Notes: generated from the sequence alone by a model not told the origin. A stretch of DNA of 64,000 nt from DAIDKA01 sp036267975 (GCA_036267975.1 DATAVA010000026.1:1-64000), one strand, 5' to 3'; shown: positions 18,214 through 27,636, counted from the stretch's first letter. Numbers and translations: made by a program.

Positions 18214-18978
18214 CTACATCTGGTGGGTATCCATGCAGACGTTTTCTTTCAGATTCATTCCCGGCTGACGCTTCAGGGTGAACTTCGTCGTCCACGGTGC
18301 GGTGTAGAAGTCCGGGTCCGTGATCGTCACTGATGCATTGATGGTCGAAGGATCACTCAATACATAGCGCTCCTGCACCGTCAGCTTCTCGCCGTGCGGC
18401 AGCCCGGTGTAGTCCAGCCAGGTCAGGTCATTGAATCCGACACTGTCGATGACCAGGGCCTTGCCTTCGAAATGCGCGCCAGGACTGCCCAGATAGGTGG
18501 GGTCCACGTCGGCCGCCGCCGGAGCCTTGTCCCAGTAAATGATGCGGAACGTATGATTGACCTCGTGCACGAAGCTCACGTTGCGCGTGGTCTGCAGGAT
18601 CAGCAGCGGATAAGGCGCCAGCATCAGTCGTGGAATGCCCTGCATCAGGCAGCTGGAGACCGGATCGATCTTACGATCGCCACTCTTTAGCGCGGCCATG
18701 TGCTGCGCGTATTCCTTCTTGCCGGCCGCGTTGAGCGGCGGCTCAGCCCCGGCAGCCGTGCGCAGGTGCCCGCCCGGCTTCGGGTTCAACCATTTGCCCG
18801 TAAAATTCGGCGTGCCTGCCGGCGGTTGTTCAAACAGCGGCGCCGCATCACTGGTCTGGGAGTCCGCGGCCGCGAACACCGGCGCGCTGGCGAGGATGGC
18901 CGGCACCGCCACCAGGCACAGGACGGTGAGCAGCCCGCGAACCTGCGCTGCGACCTTGAGGTTGATGTGTGTCATCAC
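18214..18978 (-). CDS. Conserved secreted protein, short member of second tandem pair
   Basis: This 254-residue protein is a paralogue of the product at 8375-9058. It has a signal peptide (ends near PVFAAAD), FTGKWLNPKPGG, SSCLMQGIPRLMLAPYPLLI, FVHEVNHTFRIIYWD, YLGSPGAHFEGKALVIDSVG, LPHGEKLTVQERY and a TITDPDFYTAPW segment. The tail ENVCMDTHQM keeps the late Cys of its sister. Its ATG overlaps the stop of the upstream paralogue by 4 nt. It is convergent with the ankyrin gene, with 20 nt between stops. Confidence 0.75.
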   Translation of the reverse strand: MMTHINLKVAAQVRGLLTVLCLVAVPAILASAPVFAAADSQTSDAAPLFEQPPAGTPNFTGKWLNPKPGGHLRTAAGAEPPLNAAGKKEYAQHMAALKSGDRKIDPVSSCLMQGIPRLMLAPYPLLILQTTRNVSFVHEVNHTFRIIYWDKAPAAADVDPTYLGSPGAHFEGKALVIDSVGFNDLTWLDYTGLPHGEKLTVQERYVLSDPSTINASVTITDPDFYTAPWTTKFTLKRQPGMNLKENVCMDTHQM

Positions 18979-19826
18979 TTGGCCACCGAGATGCCATTCA
19001 CGGGCGCATTACGATTGTTCTCCTCGCAGGAGTATTCGGCGATATGTATGTCGCCGCGCCAGGGATACAGTCGTTCCGCCGTCCAGGGCTTGGTGAAGTG
19101 CTCGGGGTCCTCGATGGTGATCAGATTGCGGATTTCGACCCCGCCGTACTTGTTGGTGAACTTGGTCATGCGTTCGGTCACCTTCAGCTGCAGGCCGTGC
19201 GACAGCGACTCCTCATCGATCTGCGTGCGATCGTTGAAATGATCGGTGACGATGACCAGCGTATCGCCTTCCCAATGTCCTACCGAGTACCCGAGGAAGG
19301 TTCGCGGCGTATCGGCCGGTGCGGGCTTGCCGTCCATATGGATGAACCGCACGTTGTGCGCGACTTCATGCAGGATCGTAATCAGGCCCGGCGCGTAGAC
19401 GAACTCGATCGGGTAGGGCGAGGCCATCAGGCGCGGGATCCCGTGCGGAAAGCACTGCGTCGGAGCATCCGCGATCGGCGTACCGGCCTTCTCCATGTCC
19501 AGGTGATGCTGGCGGCTGGCTGCCTCAAGCGGGGTCAGCGGCAGCAGGCTTGCCGATTGGGCCGGCGACATCGGCCGATCCGTGACGGGACGGAAGGTGC
19601 GGTCGTAGCCGCGAGTCCACCACACGCCGGAGAAGTCACGTGGATCCGTCGGGGCCGGGTTCTTGTTCCACAGCGCCGCAGCTGCGGCGTTGCGCTTGTC
19701 CTGTGCTGCGGCACGCGCGGCGGGGTCACCGCCCTGTGCAGCACCCGGAGGTGGCGGGCCGTCCTGGGCAAACGATGCCGTCCAGAGTAGCGCGAAACTA
19801 ACTGCCAGCCATGCCGATTGACGCAT
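18975..19826 (-). CDS. Conserved secreted protein, long member of second tandem pair
   Basis: This 283-residue protein is a paralogue of the product at 9055-9873. The start is the ATG at 19826: it follows an AAGGGGGAA sequence and begins a clean signal peptide (ends near ASFAQD); the longer open frame to 20129 has no such support. Shared marks are FSGVWWTRGY, QCFPHGIPRLMASPYPIEF, HEVAHNVRFIHMD, a YSVGHWEGDTLV segment, a TIEDPEHFTKPW segment and the tail CEENNRNAPVNG. Function is unknown. The pair lies on the far side of the DUF1592 cluster from the first pair. Confidence 0.75.
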   Translation of the reverse strand: MRQSAWLAVSFALLWTASFAQDGPPPPGAAQGGDPAARAAAQDKRNAAAAALWNKNPAPTDPRDFSGVWWTRGYDRTFRPVTDRPMSPAQSASLLPLTPLEAASRQHHLDMEKAGTPIADAPTQCFPHGIPRLMASPYPIEFVYAPGLITILHEVAHNVRFIHMDGKPAPADTPRTFLGYSVGHWEGDTLVIVTDHFNDRTQIDEESLSHGLQLKVTERMTKFTNKYGGVEIRNLITIEDPEHFTKPWTAERLYPWRGDIHIAEYSCEENNRNAPVNGISVAK

Positions 19827-20080
19827 GTTTTCCCCCTTACAAAAGCGCATCGAGTATACCGCAACGGATCCGGGGATTACCGCAGTTGTCGGATCAACTG
19901 TGCAGTCGGCGTTGTGTAAGGAGGCAGAGACGCGGCCCACGCCACTGCGGCAATCGTGTCGTCCAGGGACAGTCCCGCAGCCGAGCGCACTATCGCCCGC
20001 ACCCTGGGTCGCCAGCCGCCGCCGCGGGCGAGGCCGCCGGGCGGCCCATGGGCCCAGCAGGCCCGCCAGCACTACACGCG

Positions 20081-20803
20081 TCAGGCAGGTTCGGCCGCTG
20101 CAACACGCTGAGCGTGACTGCCGCTGCATTCGAGCACGCGGATCAGTTCATCCGTCGACAGCACGTCACCGAACAGGAACGCCATGTTTTCCAGCGTGGC
20201 GTTGTGCGCGGCATCCGTGAGCGCCGCATTGGCATCCGCCACGAAAAGGATCTTGTAGTTCATCTGCATGGCATCGCGGGCGGTGGACTCGCAACAGCAG
20301 TTCGACAGGGTCCCGGTGATGATCAAGGTGTCGATTCGCTGGCGTTGCAGAATTTCATGCAGGGGGCTGGCGCCGGGCACGAAGGCACCGAAGCGGAACT
20401 TGTCGACCTGCTCATCGTCATTGGCGACCTCCAGCGTGGGCCACAGCTGCCAGTAATGCGCGCCGCGTGTGAATGCCTGGGTGAGGGTCGTGCCGCTCTC
20501 GCGACTGTGCAGATGCGCGAACCAGTTCGACCAGCTGGCGCGTGAGTTTGCATCCACGGTCATGCGCAGGAAGATGTTCTTGCCGCCGTGGGCACGCACC
20601 GCGGCGCTGATCCGATTCACGTTCGGGACGATCTCGCGGGCAACGGGCACCTCGACCGGTGCGCCAGGTTCCATGAAGCCATTCTGCAGATCCACGACGA
20701 TGTGCGCGGTGCGTCGCAGGTCGAGCAGCTGGTAGGGGTGCAGCGTTCCACGCTGCGCCTCGATCATTTTCACCACCTCGGGGGATAGGGAAATCTTGTG
20801 CAC
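20081..20803 (-). CDS. Isochorismatase-like cysteine hydrolase
   Basis: This 240-residue cytoplasmic protein has the isochorismatase-like fold. The predicted Asp-Lys-Cys triad is Asp38 in VVDLQNGF, Lys135 in VDKFRFGAF and Cys170, the middle of a Cys169-Cys171 run in LSNCCCESTARD. Members hydrolyse C-N or C-O bonds, for example N-carbamoyl or biuret-type amides. The GTG at 20803 is chosen because AAAGGAGA precedes it at 6 nt; the longer open frame adds a non-homologous N-terminus. It is divergent from the MFS transporter gene with about 150 nt between starts, so the two may share control, though their substrate is unknown. Confidence 0.9.
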   Translation of the reverse strand: MHKISLSPEVVKMIEAQRGTLHPYQLLDLRRTAHIVVDLQNGFMEPGAPVEVPVAREIVPNVNRISAAVRAHGGKNIFLRMTVDANSRASWSNWFAHLHSRESGTTLTQAFTRGAHYWQLWPTLEVANDDEQVDKFRFGAFVPGASPLHEILQRQRIDTLIITGTLSNCCCESTARDAMQMNYKILFVADANAALTDAAHNATLENMAFLFGDVLSTDELIRVLECSGSHAQRVAAAEPA

Positions 20804-20951
20804 GAGTGTCTCCTTTACCTTGCACCGCACATCTGCTGCTAGTCCAACATGGAAGCGCCAGTGCTGTAAAGCTGCGCTCCCGGCCGCTCGCATGCTCTAT
20901 CATGCGCGACGTGCCGGATGCCTGTGTCGTGTACCTGTAGGGGGGGTCGAT

Positions 20952-22211
20952 ATGTCACAACGCCCGTCTGATTTTCTGGGAGGGCGCGCCTTCGCCATCG
21001 AAATGCGCACCCTGTTGCTGCTCGGCCTGGCGTGGGGCTTCGCCTACTGGGATCGGATGTCGATCACCTTCCTGTCGCCGTTCATCGTTCCGGAACTGCA
21101 TCTCACCAATTTCGAATTGTCGGCGCTGCCCGCAGCGCTCGCATTCACCTGGGCCATCGGGGCATACCTGATCGGCTTCTGGTCCGACCGCACCGGCGCC
21201 CGCAAGCCGTTCCTGCTCGGCGCGCTGGTAGTGTTCTCGCTGTGTTCGGTACTGTCCGGACTGGCCACTTCATTCTGGAGCCTGTTCGCGGCCCGACTGG
21301 TGATGGGCGCCGTCGAAGGCCCGTTCCTGCCGATCTGCCTGGCCATCCTGGCCGCCGTCACCGCCGAGCGGCGCCGGGGCCTGAACGCCGGCATTACCCA
21401 GAATTTTTTCGGCTCCGTCATCGGCACGACCCTGGCGCCCATCGTACTGGTGCCGCTGGCCGTGGCCTACTCATGGCATGCCGCATTCTACCTCTCCGGA
21501 GTGCCCGGGCTGATCCTGGCGTTGCTGATCTGGTGGCTGGTGGATGAACCGCCCCGGGCAGCGGTGTTGTCCCCGGCGCAAGCGACAAGGGAGCCATCCG
21601 CTTCGGTGTGGGCCATGTTGGCGAATCGCAATATCGCTCTGTGCTGCGGCATCAGCATTCTGATGGTCGGCTCGCTGGTCATCGGATCCATCTTCCTGCC
21701 GCAGTACCTCATCAGTGGCCTGCACGTGTCCCCGCAGGTGATGGCGCACATCATGGCCGTCCTCGGTTTCTGTCCGGCAATCGGCGGGGTATTCGGGCCG
21801 TGGCTGTCGGACCGGTTTGGTCGCCGGCCCGTCATGATCGGGTTCTGCGTGCTGATGGCGCTATGCCCGGCCGCGGTTCTGATGATCAATGGATCGGTGG
21901 TGTTGATGACGACGCTGATGGCGGTCAGTTGGATCGGCGCCGGCTCCTTCCCGCTGTTCATGGGCGTCGTTCCCGCCGAAACCCTCGCCTTCAGACGTGC
22001 GGCAACCGCGATGGGGCTCGTCATTGGCGTGGGCGAGATTGGCGGCGGCGTCTTAAGCCCACTCGTGGCAGGCAAGCTGGCGGATCTGTTCAGCCTGGCA
22101 GCGCCATTGATATTCCAGGGCATCATTCCACTGGTTGCCGCAGTACTTGCCCTGGGGCTGCGCGAGACCAACCCACGATTCGCCCTCAGGGCCGTCGCGC
22201 AGGGCGCTTGA
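20952..22211 (+). CDS. MFS transporter (anion/organic acid type)
   Basis: This protein of about 419 residues has twelve predicted membrane segments and MFS signatures: IGFWSDRTGARKPF after TM2 and WLSDRFGRRPVMIG after TM8. The first segment with WGFAYWDRMSITFLSPFI resembles the anion:cation symporter group that imports organic acids. The ATG at 20952 is preferred, after a GTAGGGGGGG stretch; the longer open frame begins inside the neighbour's promoter region. It is divergent from the isochorismatase-like gene and is followed after 56 nt by a secreted NTF2-like protein. Confidence 0.88.
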   Translation: MSQRPSDFLGGRAFAIEMRTLLLLGLAWGFAYWDRMSITFLSPFIVPELHLTNFELSALPAALAFTWAIGAYLIGFWSDRTGARKPFLLGALVVFSLCSVLSGLATSFWSLFAARLVMGAVEGPFLPICLAILAAVTAERRRGLNAGITQNFFGSVIGTTLAPIVLVPLAVAYSWHAAFYLSGVPGLILALLIWWLVDEPPRAAVLSPAQATREPSASVWAMLANRNIALCCGISILMVGSLVIGSIFLPQYLISGLHVSPQVMAHIMAVLGFCPAIGGVFGPWLSDRFGRRPVMIGFCVLMALCPAAVLMINGSVVLMTTLMAVSWIGAGSFPLFMGVVPAETLAFRRAATAMGLVIGVGEIGGGVLSPLVAGKLADLFSLAAPLIFQGIIPLVAAVLALGLRETNPRFALRAVAQGA

Positions 22212-22267
22212 TTCGCGGCCGCTGCCGCATCAGGTGCAGTTAGCTGATTTTACGAGGGGACATCGAC

Positions 22268-22831
22268 ATGAATCAACTTGGGAAGTACACCCGTAGCAGC
22301 GCCATCTCCGCGGGTCTCGCACTCGGCGCAGCCGTACTCGCGGCGGTGCTCTCCGTGAAGCCCGCGTCGGCCGAGCAGCCCGCGACGACACTGCAGACGC
22401 TGCTCGACAAACAGTCCATCCAGGACATGCTCGTGGAGTACTACGCACATCTGGGTGCGGACGAGAAGGACTTCGGCGCCTACTATCTGCCCGACGGCGT
22501 CATCGATGTGAATGGCCTCAAGGGGCAGGGCGAAGCGGCCATCAATGATGTCTACAAGAAGGTCGCGGCGGGCACTCCGAAGCGTCCGGGGACCTTTCGC
22601 ATGCTGCTGACGAATGTCCGCATCGTGGTCAATGGCAACACCGCGGCGGCGCAGACGCTGTGGACGGGAATCAATTCGCCGACCAAGACTGCCGCGCCGG
22701 TTTTTGTTGAGCAAGGCACCGAACGCGATGACCTCGTGAAGGTCAACGGGCACTGGCTGTTCAAGCTGCGGATCATCACCAGCAACGCCGGCATGCAGGC
22801 GATGTTCGCGAAACCCGGAAAAGCAGAGTAG
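22268..22831 (+). CDS. Secreted SnoaL/NTF2-like protein
   Basis: This 187-residue protein has a long signal peptide (ends near KPASAEQ) and an NTF2-fold domain starting with LLDKQSIQDMLVEYYAHLGADEKDFGAYY and ending with a GHWLFKLRIIT strand. It matches the SnoaL_4 group but is exported, so it may bind or isomerise a small molecule in the periplasm. ACGAGGGG precedes the ATG. It follows the MFS gene and ends before a perfect inverted repeat that separates it from the convergent SRPBCC gene. Confidence 0.8.
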   Translation: MNQLGKYTRSSAISAGLALGAAVLAAVLSVKPASAEQPATTLQTLLDKQSIQDMLVEYYAHLGADEKDFGAYYLPDGVIDVNGLKGQGEAAINDVYKKVAAGTPKRPGTFRMLLTNVRIVVNGNTAAAQTLWTGINSPTKTAAPVFVEQGTERDDLVKVNGHWLFKLRIITSNAGMQAMFAKPGKAE

Positions 22832-22842
22832 GGATACAAGTA

Positions 22843-22871
22843 GCAGGCATGACGATGACGTTCATGCCTGC
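22843..22871. terminator. Inverted repeat between convergent genes
   Basis: A perfect 10-bp stem, GCAGGCATGA and TCATGCCTGC, with a 9-nt loop lies between the stops of the NTF2-like and SRPBCC genes. It can serve both strands as a terminator, though it lacks a T-run. Confidence 0.6.
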
Positions 22872-22894
22872 CACGGCCAGCTGTCGGGTGAGCC

Positions 22895-23410
22895 TTACTT
22901 GCCCTCGACGATGGCCTTCATGTTGGCCAGTGCGCCAGTGAAGGCCTTGGTGCGACTGTCGCGATCCTTGGCTTTCGCTTCGTCGGTGGTCTGCGCCGCC
23001 TGGTCCCAGATCAGATTGTAGAGAATCTTCGATTTGCCCTTGCCGTCCGCGACCACCTCCAGCGTGCCGTGGTAGAGGATGGTGGTGTTCGGCTGAGTGT
23101 AGGTATAGGAGTGGGCCGTCTTGGCCACCATCACCTCATCCACGCCATTCTTGCCAAAGGCCAGATGTCGCACTGACCCGACGTCACCGCTGCCTGAAGT
23201 CAGGGTGCACGGGGCTTTCAGCCACGCCTGTATGTCGCAGAACCCGCCGATCTTCTTCCACACCACATCCACCGGTGCATCGACGACGGTGTTGAGGTTG
23301 ACGACGGCGTAGTCCGCGGCAGGTGCAGCATCGGCGGCGAATGCGCCCGTTGAGCACAGCGCGATGCCCAGCACGCCCGCGGCGAGCAGGCCTTTTGATC
23401 TGAAGGTCAT
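22895..23410 (-). CDS. Secreted SRPBCC (START/Bet v1-like) protein
   Basis: This 171-residue protein has a signal peptide (ends near GAFAAD) and a polyketide-cyclase-2/SRPBCC fold: VVDAPVDVVWKKIGGFCDIQAWL is the classic first strand-helix, and the domain ends in a long C-terminal helix with DRDSRTKAFTGALANMKAIV. SRPBCC proteins bind hydrophobic ligands in a deep cavity. Two Cys (in GFCDI and APCTL) could form a disulfide after export. Its partner is not evident; the nearest gene in the same direction is the efflux outer-membrane protein upstream. Confidence 0.85.
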   Translation of the reverse strand: MTFRSKGLLAAGVLGIALCSTGAFAADAAPAADYAVVNLNTVVDAPVDVVWKKIGGFCDIQAWLKAPCTLTSGSGDVGSVRHLAFGKNGVDEVMVAKTAHSYTYTQPNTTILYHGTLEVVADGKGKSKILYNLIWDQAAQTTDEAKAKDRDSRTKAFTGALANMKAIVEGK

Positions 23411-23497
23411 GAGACTCCCCCTGGTTGATATGCGTTCAGCGCTGCATCATGCCGGGGACGGCGGCAAGAGTCACCCCTGGGACCTGCGGCGGGATGA

Positions 23498-24976
23498 TCA
23501 CCCGCCGGTCGGCGCGCTCCATCCGAGTCCGAGACTCTTCTGCAATGCCACATAGTCCTCGGTGAGCTGCGCCAGCCCCTGCTGGTAGCTCAACTGCGCC
23601 TGCGTGCGCCGCGTGTCGGCATCCAGCACGTCCGTCGTGGCAGCCGTTCCGCCGCGCAGGCGCAGTTCGGTCAATCGATAGGATTCCTGCGCTGAGGCGC
23701 GGGCCAGGGCGAGGTCGGTGACGGCATCGCGCTGCTGACCGTAGCGGGCGAGGGCGGTCTCGGCATCGGCCAGCGCATTCAACACCGTCTGGCGGTAATT
23801 CGCCTCGGCTTCATCGCGCGCCGCATTGGCCTGCGCCACGCGCGCGCGGTTGCGGCCGAAGTCCCACGGCGTCCACTGCAGCAGCGGTCCGGCCAGGTAG
23901 GTGAAGTTGCCGCTGTTGAACAGGTCTTGCGGGTGGGTCGCCGCAAAGCCGACGGTGCCGAGCAGACTGACCTTGGGAAATTCGGCCGCCACACTCTGGC
24001 CAACGGCGGCGGTGTGCTGCGCCAGCTGGCGCTCCGCAACGCGGATATCGGGCCTGCGGCGCAGCAGCGCGGCCGGATCGCCGATGTTGGTGGTGGCCGG
24101 CGGGGCCGGCACCGGTCCGACGTTCGCCAGTTCCGTATCCAGTGCGCCGGGGGCGCGGGCGGTGAGGGCGGCCAAGCGATTGAGCTGCTCGGCAATCGTG
24201 GCATTGATCGCGGGCAGCATGGCGCGCGTCGTATCGAGTTGGTTGGTCACGCGTACCACATCCAGGTCCGTCGCCGCACCGCCGGCCCGCCGCAGCTTCA
24301 TCAGCTCGACCAGGTGCGACTCGATGTCGATGTTCTGCTGGGTCAGCTGCAGGCGCTGGCGGCCATCGCACAGTGCGACGTATGACTGCGCGACCTCGGC
24401 GGTGAGGGTGACGATGGCATCCGCCTCATGGGCTTCGGAAGCATCAACGGTCGCGGCAGCGCCTTCGACCGCGCGCCGGTTGCCGCCGAAGAAATCCAGC
24501 TCCCAGGTCGCGTCAAAACCGACCACGTAGAGGTTCAGGCCGCCACCACCGGAAGTGCCGGAGGAACCGCTTTGCGAGCTGCCCGCACCGCTCCCCGCCT
24601 CACTCGAGCTGCCACCGCCGAGCAGCGAGCTGATATTGGCGGTGCGCAGATAGGCTGCCGTGGCACCGGTCGTGGGCAGACCGGTCGCCGTCTGCTGGCG
24701 CAGGTTGGCGCGCGCTTCGCGCACGCGCGCCCGAGCGATATCCACTCCCGGGTTGGTGGCGAGGGTTTCCTCGATGAGGTGGTTCAGTTCCGGGTCGCCC
24801 AATGCAGTCCACCACTGTGCCGTCGGTGGGGTGGTGGCGGAACTGCCATCGGCGCGCATGAACGTCTTGTCAGTGGCGGTGACTGCGGGGGCGCCGTGAT
24901 AGTCCGGCCCGACCATGCAGCCGGCAAGGCTCAGTGCGATGCTGGCGGTGAGAGCGTAATACTTGATGGATGACAT
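23498..24976 (-). CDS. NodT/OprM-type outer-membrane efflux lipoprotein
   Basis: This 492-residue protein has a lipobox (SLAGC near residue 20) and two OEP (TolC-like) domains typical of NodT-family factors, with GPDYHGAP at the mature start, WELDFFGGNRR in the barrel region and LLRRRPDIRVAERQLA in the middle. An unusual Gly/Ser-rich stretch around residues 122-145 (GGGSSSEAGSGAGSSQSG) sits in the first barrel loop. It forms the outer-membrane duct for the EmrAB-like pump encoded just upstream; the gap to that gene is 3 nt. Confidence 0.93.
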   Translation of the reverse strand: MSSIKYYALTASIALSLAGCMVGPDYHGAPAVTATDKTFMRADGSSATTPPTAQWWTALGDPELNHLIEETLATNPGVDIARARVREARANLRQQTATGLPTTGATAAYLRTANISSLLGGGSSSEAGSGAGSSQSGSSGTSGGGGLNLYVVGFDATWELDFFGGNRRAVEGAAATVDASEAHEADAIVTLTAEVAQSYVALCDGRQRLQLTQQNIDIESHLVELMKLRRAGGAATDLDVVRVTNQLDTTRAMLPAINATIAEQLNRLAALTARAPGALDTELANVGPVPAPPATTNIGDPAALLRRRPDIRVAERQLAQHTAAVGQSVAAEFPKVSLLGTVGFAATHPQDLFNSGNFTYLAGPLLQWTPWDFGRNRARVAQANAARDEAEANYRQTVLNALADAETALARYGQQRDAVTDLALARASAQESYRLTELRLRGGTAATTDVLDADTRRTQAQLSYQQGLAQLTEDYVALQKSLGLGWSAPTGG

Positions 24977-24979
24977 GGC

Positions 24980-26551
24980 TTAGGTGCGGACCGGTTGATT
25001 GATGGATTTTGGCGCGCGCAGCATGAGCAGCAACGGCATCATCACCAGCAGCCCCACGCCGAGTATCCAGAAGCAGTCCGAAAAGGTCATGACCATGGCC
25101 TGTTGATGGATCTGTGCGGCCAGCGAGGCGATCGCCGACTTCTGGCCCAAGGCCAGGTCCCCGGACTGTGCGGCAAATACCGAGGCCTGCTCGGCCAGCA
25201 GGTCCTGCAGCAGCACCGAATTCGCGTTCACCGACTCGCGGATGGCATCGGCATGAACTTCGGTGCGTCGATCGATGAACACCCCCATCAGCGCAAGCCC
25301 TACTGTGCCGCCGAGATTGCGCGCCATGTTGAACAGGCCCGCGGCATCGGCGGTCTCCGCGCGGGAGACTGCGCCCACGGAAATCTGGTTCAAGGGCATG
25401 AACGAGAAGATCTGTCCGATGCCGCGCAGCAGCTGCGAGGCGATGAAGTCGCGACCGCTGGACTGCGCGGTGAGATGGATATCGATGAAGCAGCTGAGGG
25501 CGAAGCAGATCAGTCCGAAGCCCACCACCAGCTTCACGTTGCCCACGCGCAGGATGCGTGGCAGCACGGGCATCAGCGCGAAGGCCGGCAGCCCGGAGAG
25601 CGCCAGGATCAGGCCCGACTGGAAGGAGTTGTAGCCGGCCACGCCGCTTAGGAACTGCGGCAGTACGTACAGGATGTTGTACAACACCATGCCAATGGTG
25701 ATCACGATCAGGATCACGCTGGCGTAGGTGAAGTTCTTGAGCAGCCGCAGCTTCAGAACGGGGCGTTTGCTGGTGAACTGGGTGATACCGAGTATCGTCA
25801 GCCCCAGCACCGCAAGGACCGACAGGATGCGGATCACGCTGGAATCAAACCACTGATCGCGCTGCCCTTCCTCCAGCACCACGGTCAGGCAGCTCAGACC
25901 GATCGACATGCCAATGATGCCGGCCCAGTCGGCCTCCACCAGTTCGTGAATGTTGGCCTTCTTGTGCGGCACGCCCAGCAGCAGCAGGCTGATCAGGCCG
26001 ATGGCCACGGGCACGTTGATGAAGAAGCACCACTGCCAGCTGCCATGCTCGGTCAGCCAACCGCCCAGCACCGGGCCCATCAGCGGACCCAGCAGCACGA
26101 TGAGGCCGAACATGGTCATGCCGACCGGAATCTGGTGCTCCGGCAGGCGGGTTCGGACGATCGTCTGCGCAGTCGGGATCAGGGCGCCGCCGAAGAAGCC
26201 CTGGCCCACCCGACCGATCACCATGGTGGTCAGGTCGTGACTGGCACCGCACATGACCGAGAAGACGGTGAACAGAATGGCGCAAGTGAGCAGGAGGGTG
26301 CGCATCCCGAGCATTCGCGACAGCCACGCGGTGAGTGGAATCATCACCACTTCACTGACCAGGTAGCCGGTGGCGATCCAGGTGCCCTCGGTGCCCGTCG
26401 CGCCGATTTCTCCCTGGATCTGCGGCAGTGCCGAGTTGACGATTGAAATATCCAAGGTCGCAATCAGGGCGCCCAGCGCGCCCGCGATGACCGCGATCCA
26501 GTCCTGCGGGGTCGCATTCGGCTCGGCGTGTGCCACTTTGGCCGCGCTCAT
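24980..26551 (-). CDS. emrB: EmrB-like DHA2 MFS drug efflux pump
   Basis: This 523-residue protein has fourteen predicted membrane segments of the DHA2 (EmrB/QacA) family. Visible marks are TLDISIVNSALPQI in TM1, GTWIATGYLVSEVVMIPLTAWLS, and the motif-C stretch GLIVLLGPLMGPVLGGWL. It exports hydrophobic or aromatic compounds using the proton gradient. It begins 2 nt after the EmrA-like gene and ends 3 nt before the outer-membrane component, so the tripartite pump is one operon. The operon faces away from a TetR-family regulator. Confidence 0.92.
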   Translation of the reverse strand: MSAAKVAHAEPNATPQDWIAVIAGALGALIATLDISIVNSALPQIQGEIGATGTEGTWIATGYLVSEVVMIPLTAWLSRMLGMRTLLLTCAILFTVFSVMCGASHDLTTMVIGRVGQGFFGGALIPTAQTIVRTRLPEHQIPVGMTMFGLIVLLGPLMGPVLGGWLTEHGSWQWCFFINVPVAIGLISLLLLGVPHKKANIHELVEADWAGIIGMSIGLSCLTVVLEEGQRDQWFDSSVIRILSVLAVLGLTILGITQFTSKRPVLKLRLLKNFTYASVILIVITIGMVLYNILYVLPQFLSGVAGYNSFQSGLILALSGLPAFALMPVLPRILRVGNVKLVVGFGLICFALSCFIDIHLTAQSSGRDFIASQLLRGIGQIFSFMPLNQISVGAVSRAETADAAGLFNMARNLGGTVGLALMGVFIDRRTEVHADAIRESVNANSVLLQDLLAEQASVFAAQSGDLALGQKSAIASLAAQIHQQAMVMTFSDCFWILGVGLLVMMPLLLMLRAPKSINQPVRT

Positions 26552-26553
26552 GA

Positions 26554-27636
26554 TTACCGACCGTCAGTGCGGGTATCGACTTCGGCGCTGACCGACAGCC
26601 CAGGCACCAGCCGTCCGAGGACATCCTTGGGCGGCGCCAGCTTGATGCGCACCGGCACGCGCTGCACGATCTTGATGAAGTTGCCAGTGGCATTCTCCGG
26701 CGGCAACAGCGCGAACTGCGCGCCCGTGCCGGGTGCGAAGCTTTGGACAGTGCCGGGGATGGCCTCATCGCCCAGCGCGTCTACCTTCACGCTTGCCTTC
26801 TGTCCCACGCGCATGCGGCGCACCTGGGTCTCCTTGTAGTTGGCGACCAGGTAGACCTCCTGCACCGGTACCACCGACATGAGCCGCGTGCCCGGCTGCA
26901 CGAACTGGCCTACCTGGGCGGTCTTATCGCCGATGCGGCCGTCGATGCTGGCACGCACGATGGTGTCGTCGAGATTCAGCTGTGCGGTGTGCGAGGCGGC
27001 CTTGGCACCTTCCAGCTGGGCGCGCACCTGGTTCATCTGGCTGCGGATGGTCACGAGCTGGCGCTCGGCCACCTTGACATTGGCCTCGGCGCCCAGCACC
27101 GCCGCGGCGGTCTGGTTGCGCTGGTTGAGGGCCTGGGCGTAGCGCTCGTCAGTCTCGACGCCCTGGTCGCGCAGCCCCTTGTAGCGATCCGATTCTTCGC
27201 GGGCGTACCTGGCGTTGGCTTCCGCGCCCACCAGCTGCGCGCGGGCCGACTCCACGGCGGCTTCCTGTTGCGTGATCTGGCTTTGCGCGGCTTCGATGTC
27301 CGCATTGCGGGCATCGACGGTCGCATCCTGCTGGTTCAGGACTGCCTTGTAGTTGCGCAGATCGATGCGCACCAGCGGATCCCCGGCCTTTACGGCCTGG
27401 TCATCGACCACGTAGATCTGTTGGATGTAGCCGCTGACCCGTGGCGCGACCGTCACCGTGTCGGCGCGCAGATACGCATCATCGGTAGTTTCGATGAAGC
27501 GGCCGTACACCAGCCAGCGCACCCCGAAGCCGATACCGATGATCGCAATGACGGTCAGCACGATGAACAGCACGGTACGGATGCGTCGGTTTCCGTCACC
27601 GTTGGCCGGGGTCTCGGGGGCGGGTGCGTCAGCCAT
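26554..27636 (-). CDS. emrA: EmrA/HlyD-type membrane fusion protein
   Basis: This 360-residue periplasmic adaptor has one N-terminal membrane segment (residues 21-40), the TTDDAYLRADTVTVAPRVSGYI lipoyl half-motif, a long coiled coil rich in Ala/Gln/Glu (about residues 95-210), the second lipoyl half (DDTIVRASIDGRIGD) and a beta-barrel domain with VYLVANYKETQ. These are the standard marks of EmrA. It links the inner-membrane pump and outer-membrane duct encoded next. ATG start at 27636, first gene of the pump operon. Confidence 0.93.
   Translation of the reverse strand: MADAPAPETPANGDGNRRIRTVLFIVLTVIAIIGIGFGVRWLVYGRFIETTDDAYLRADTVTVAPRVSGYIQQIYVVDDQAVKAGDPLVRIDLRNYKAVLNQQDATVDARNADIEAAQSQITQQEAAVESARAQLVGAEANARYAREESDRYKGLRDQGVETDERYAQALNQRNQTAAAVLGAEANVKVAERQLVTIRSQMNQVRAQLEGAKAASHTAQLNLDDTIVRASIDGRIGDKTAQVGQFVQPGTRLMSVVPVQEVYLVANYKETQVRRMRVGQKASVKVDALGDEAIPGTVQSFAPGTGAQFALLPPENATGNFIKIVQRVPVRIKLAPPKDVLGRLVPGLSVSAEVDTRTDGR

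Noticed and set aside
19827..20129. N-terminal extension of the secreted paralogue
   Set aside because: Arg-rich residues with no homology; the ATG at 19826 begins a signal peptide and has a ribosome-binding site.
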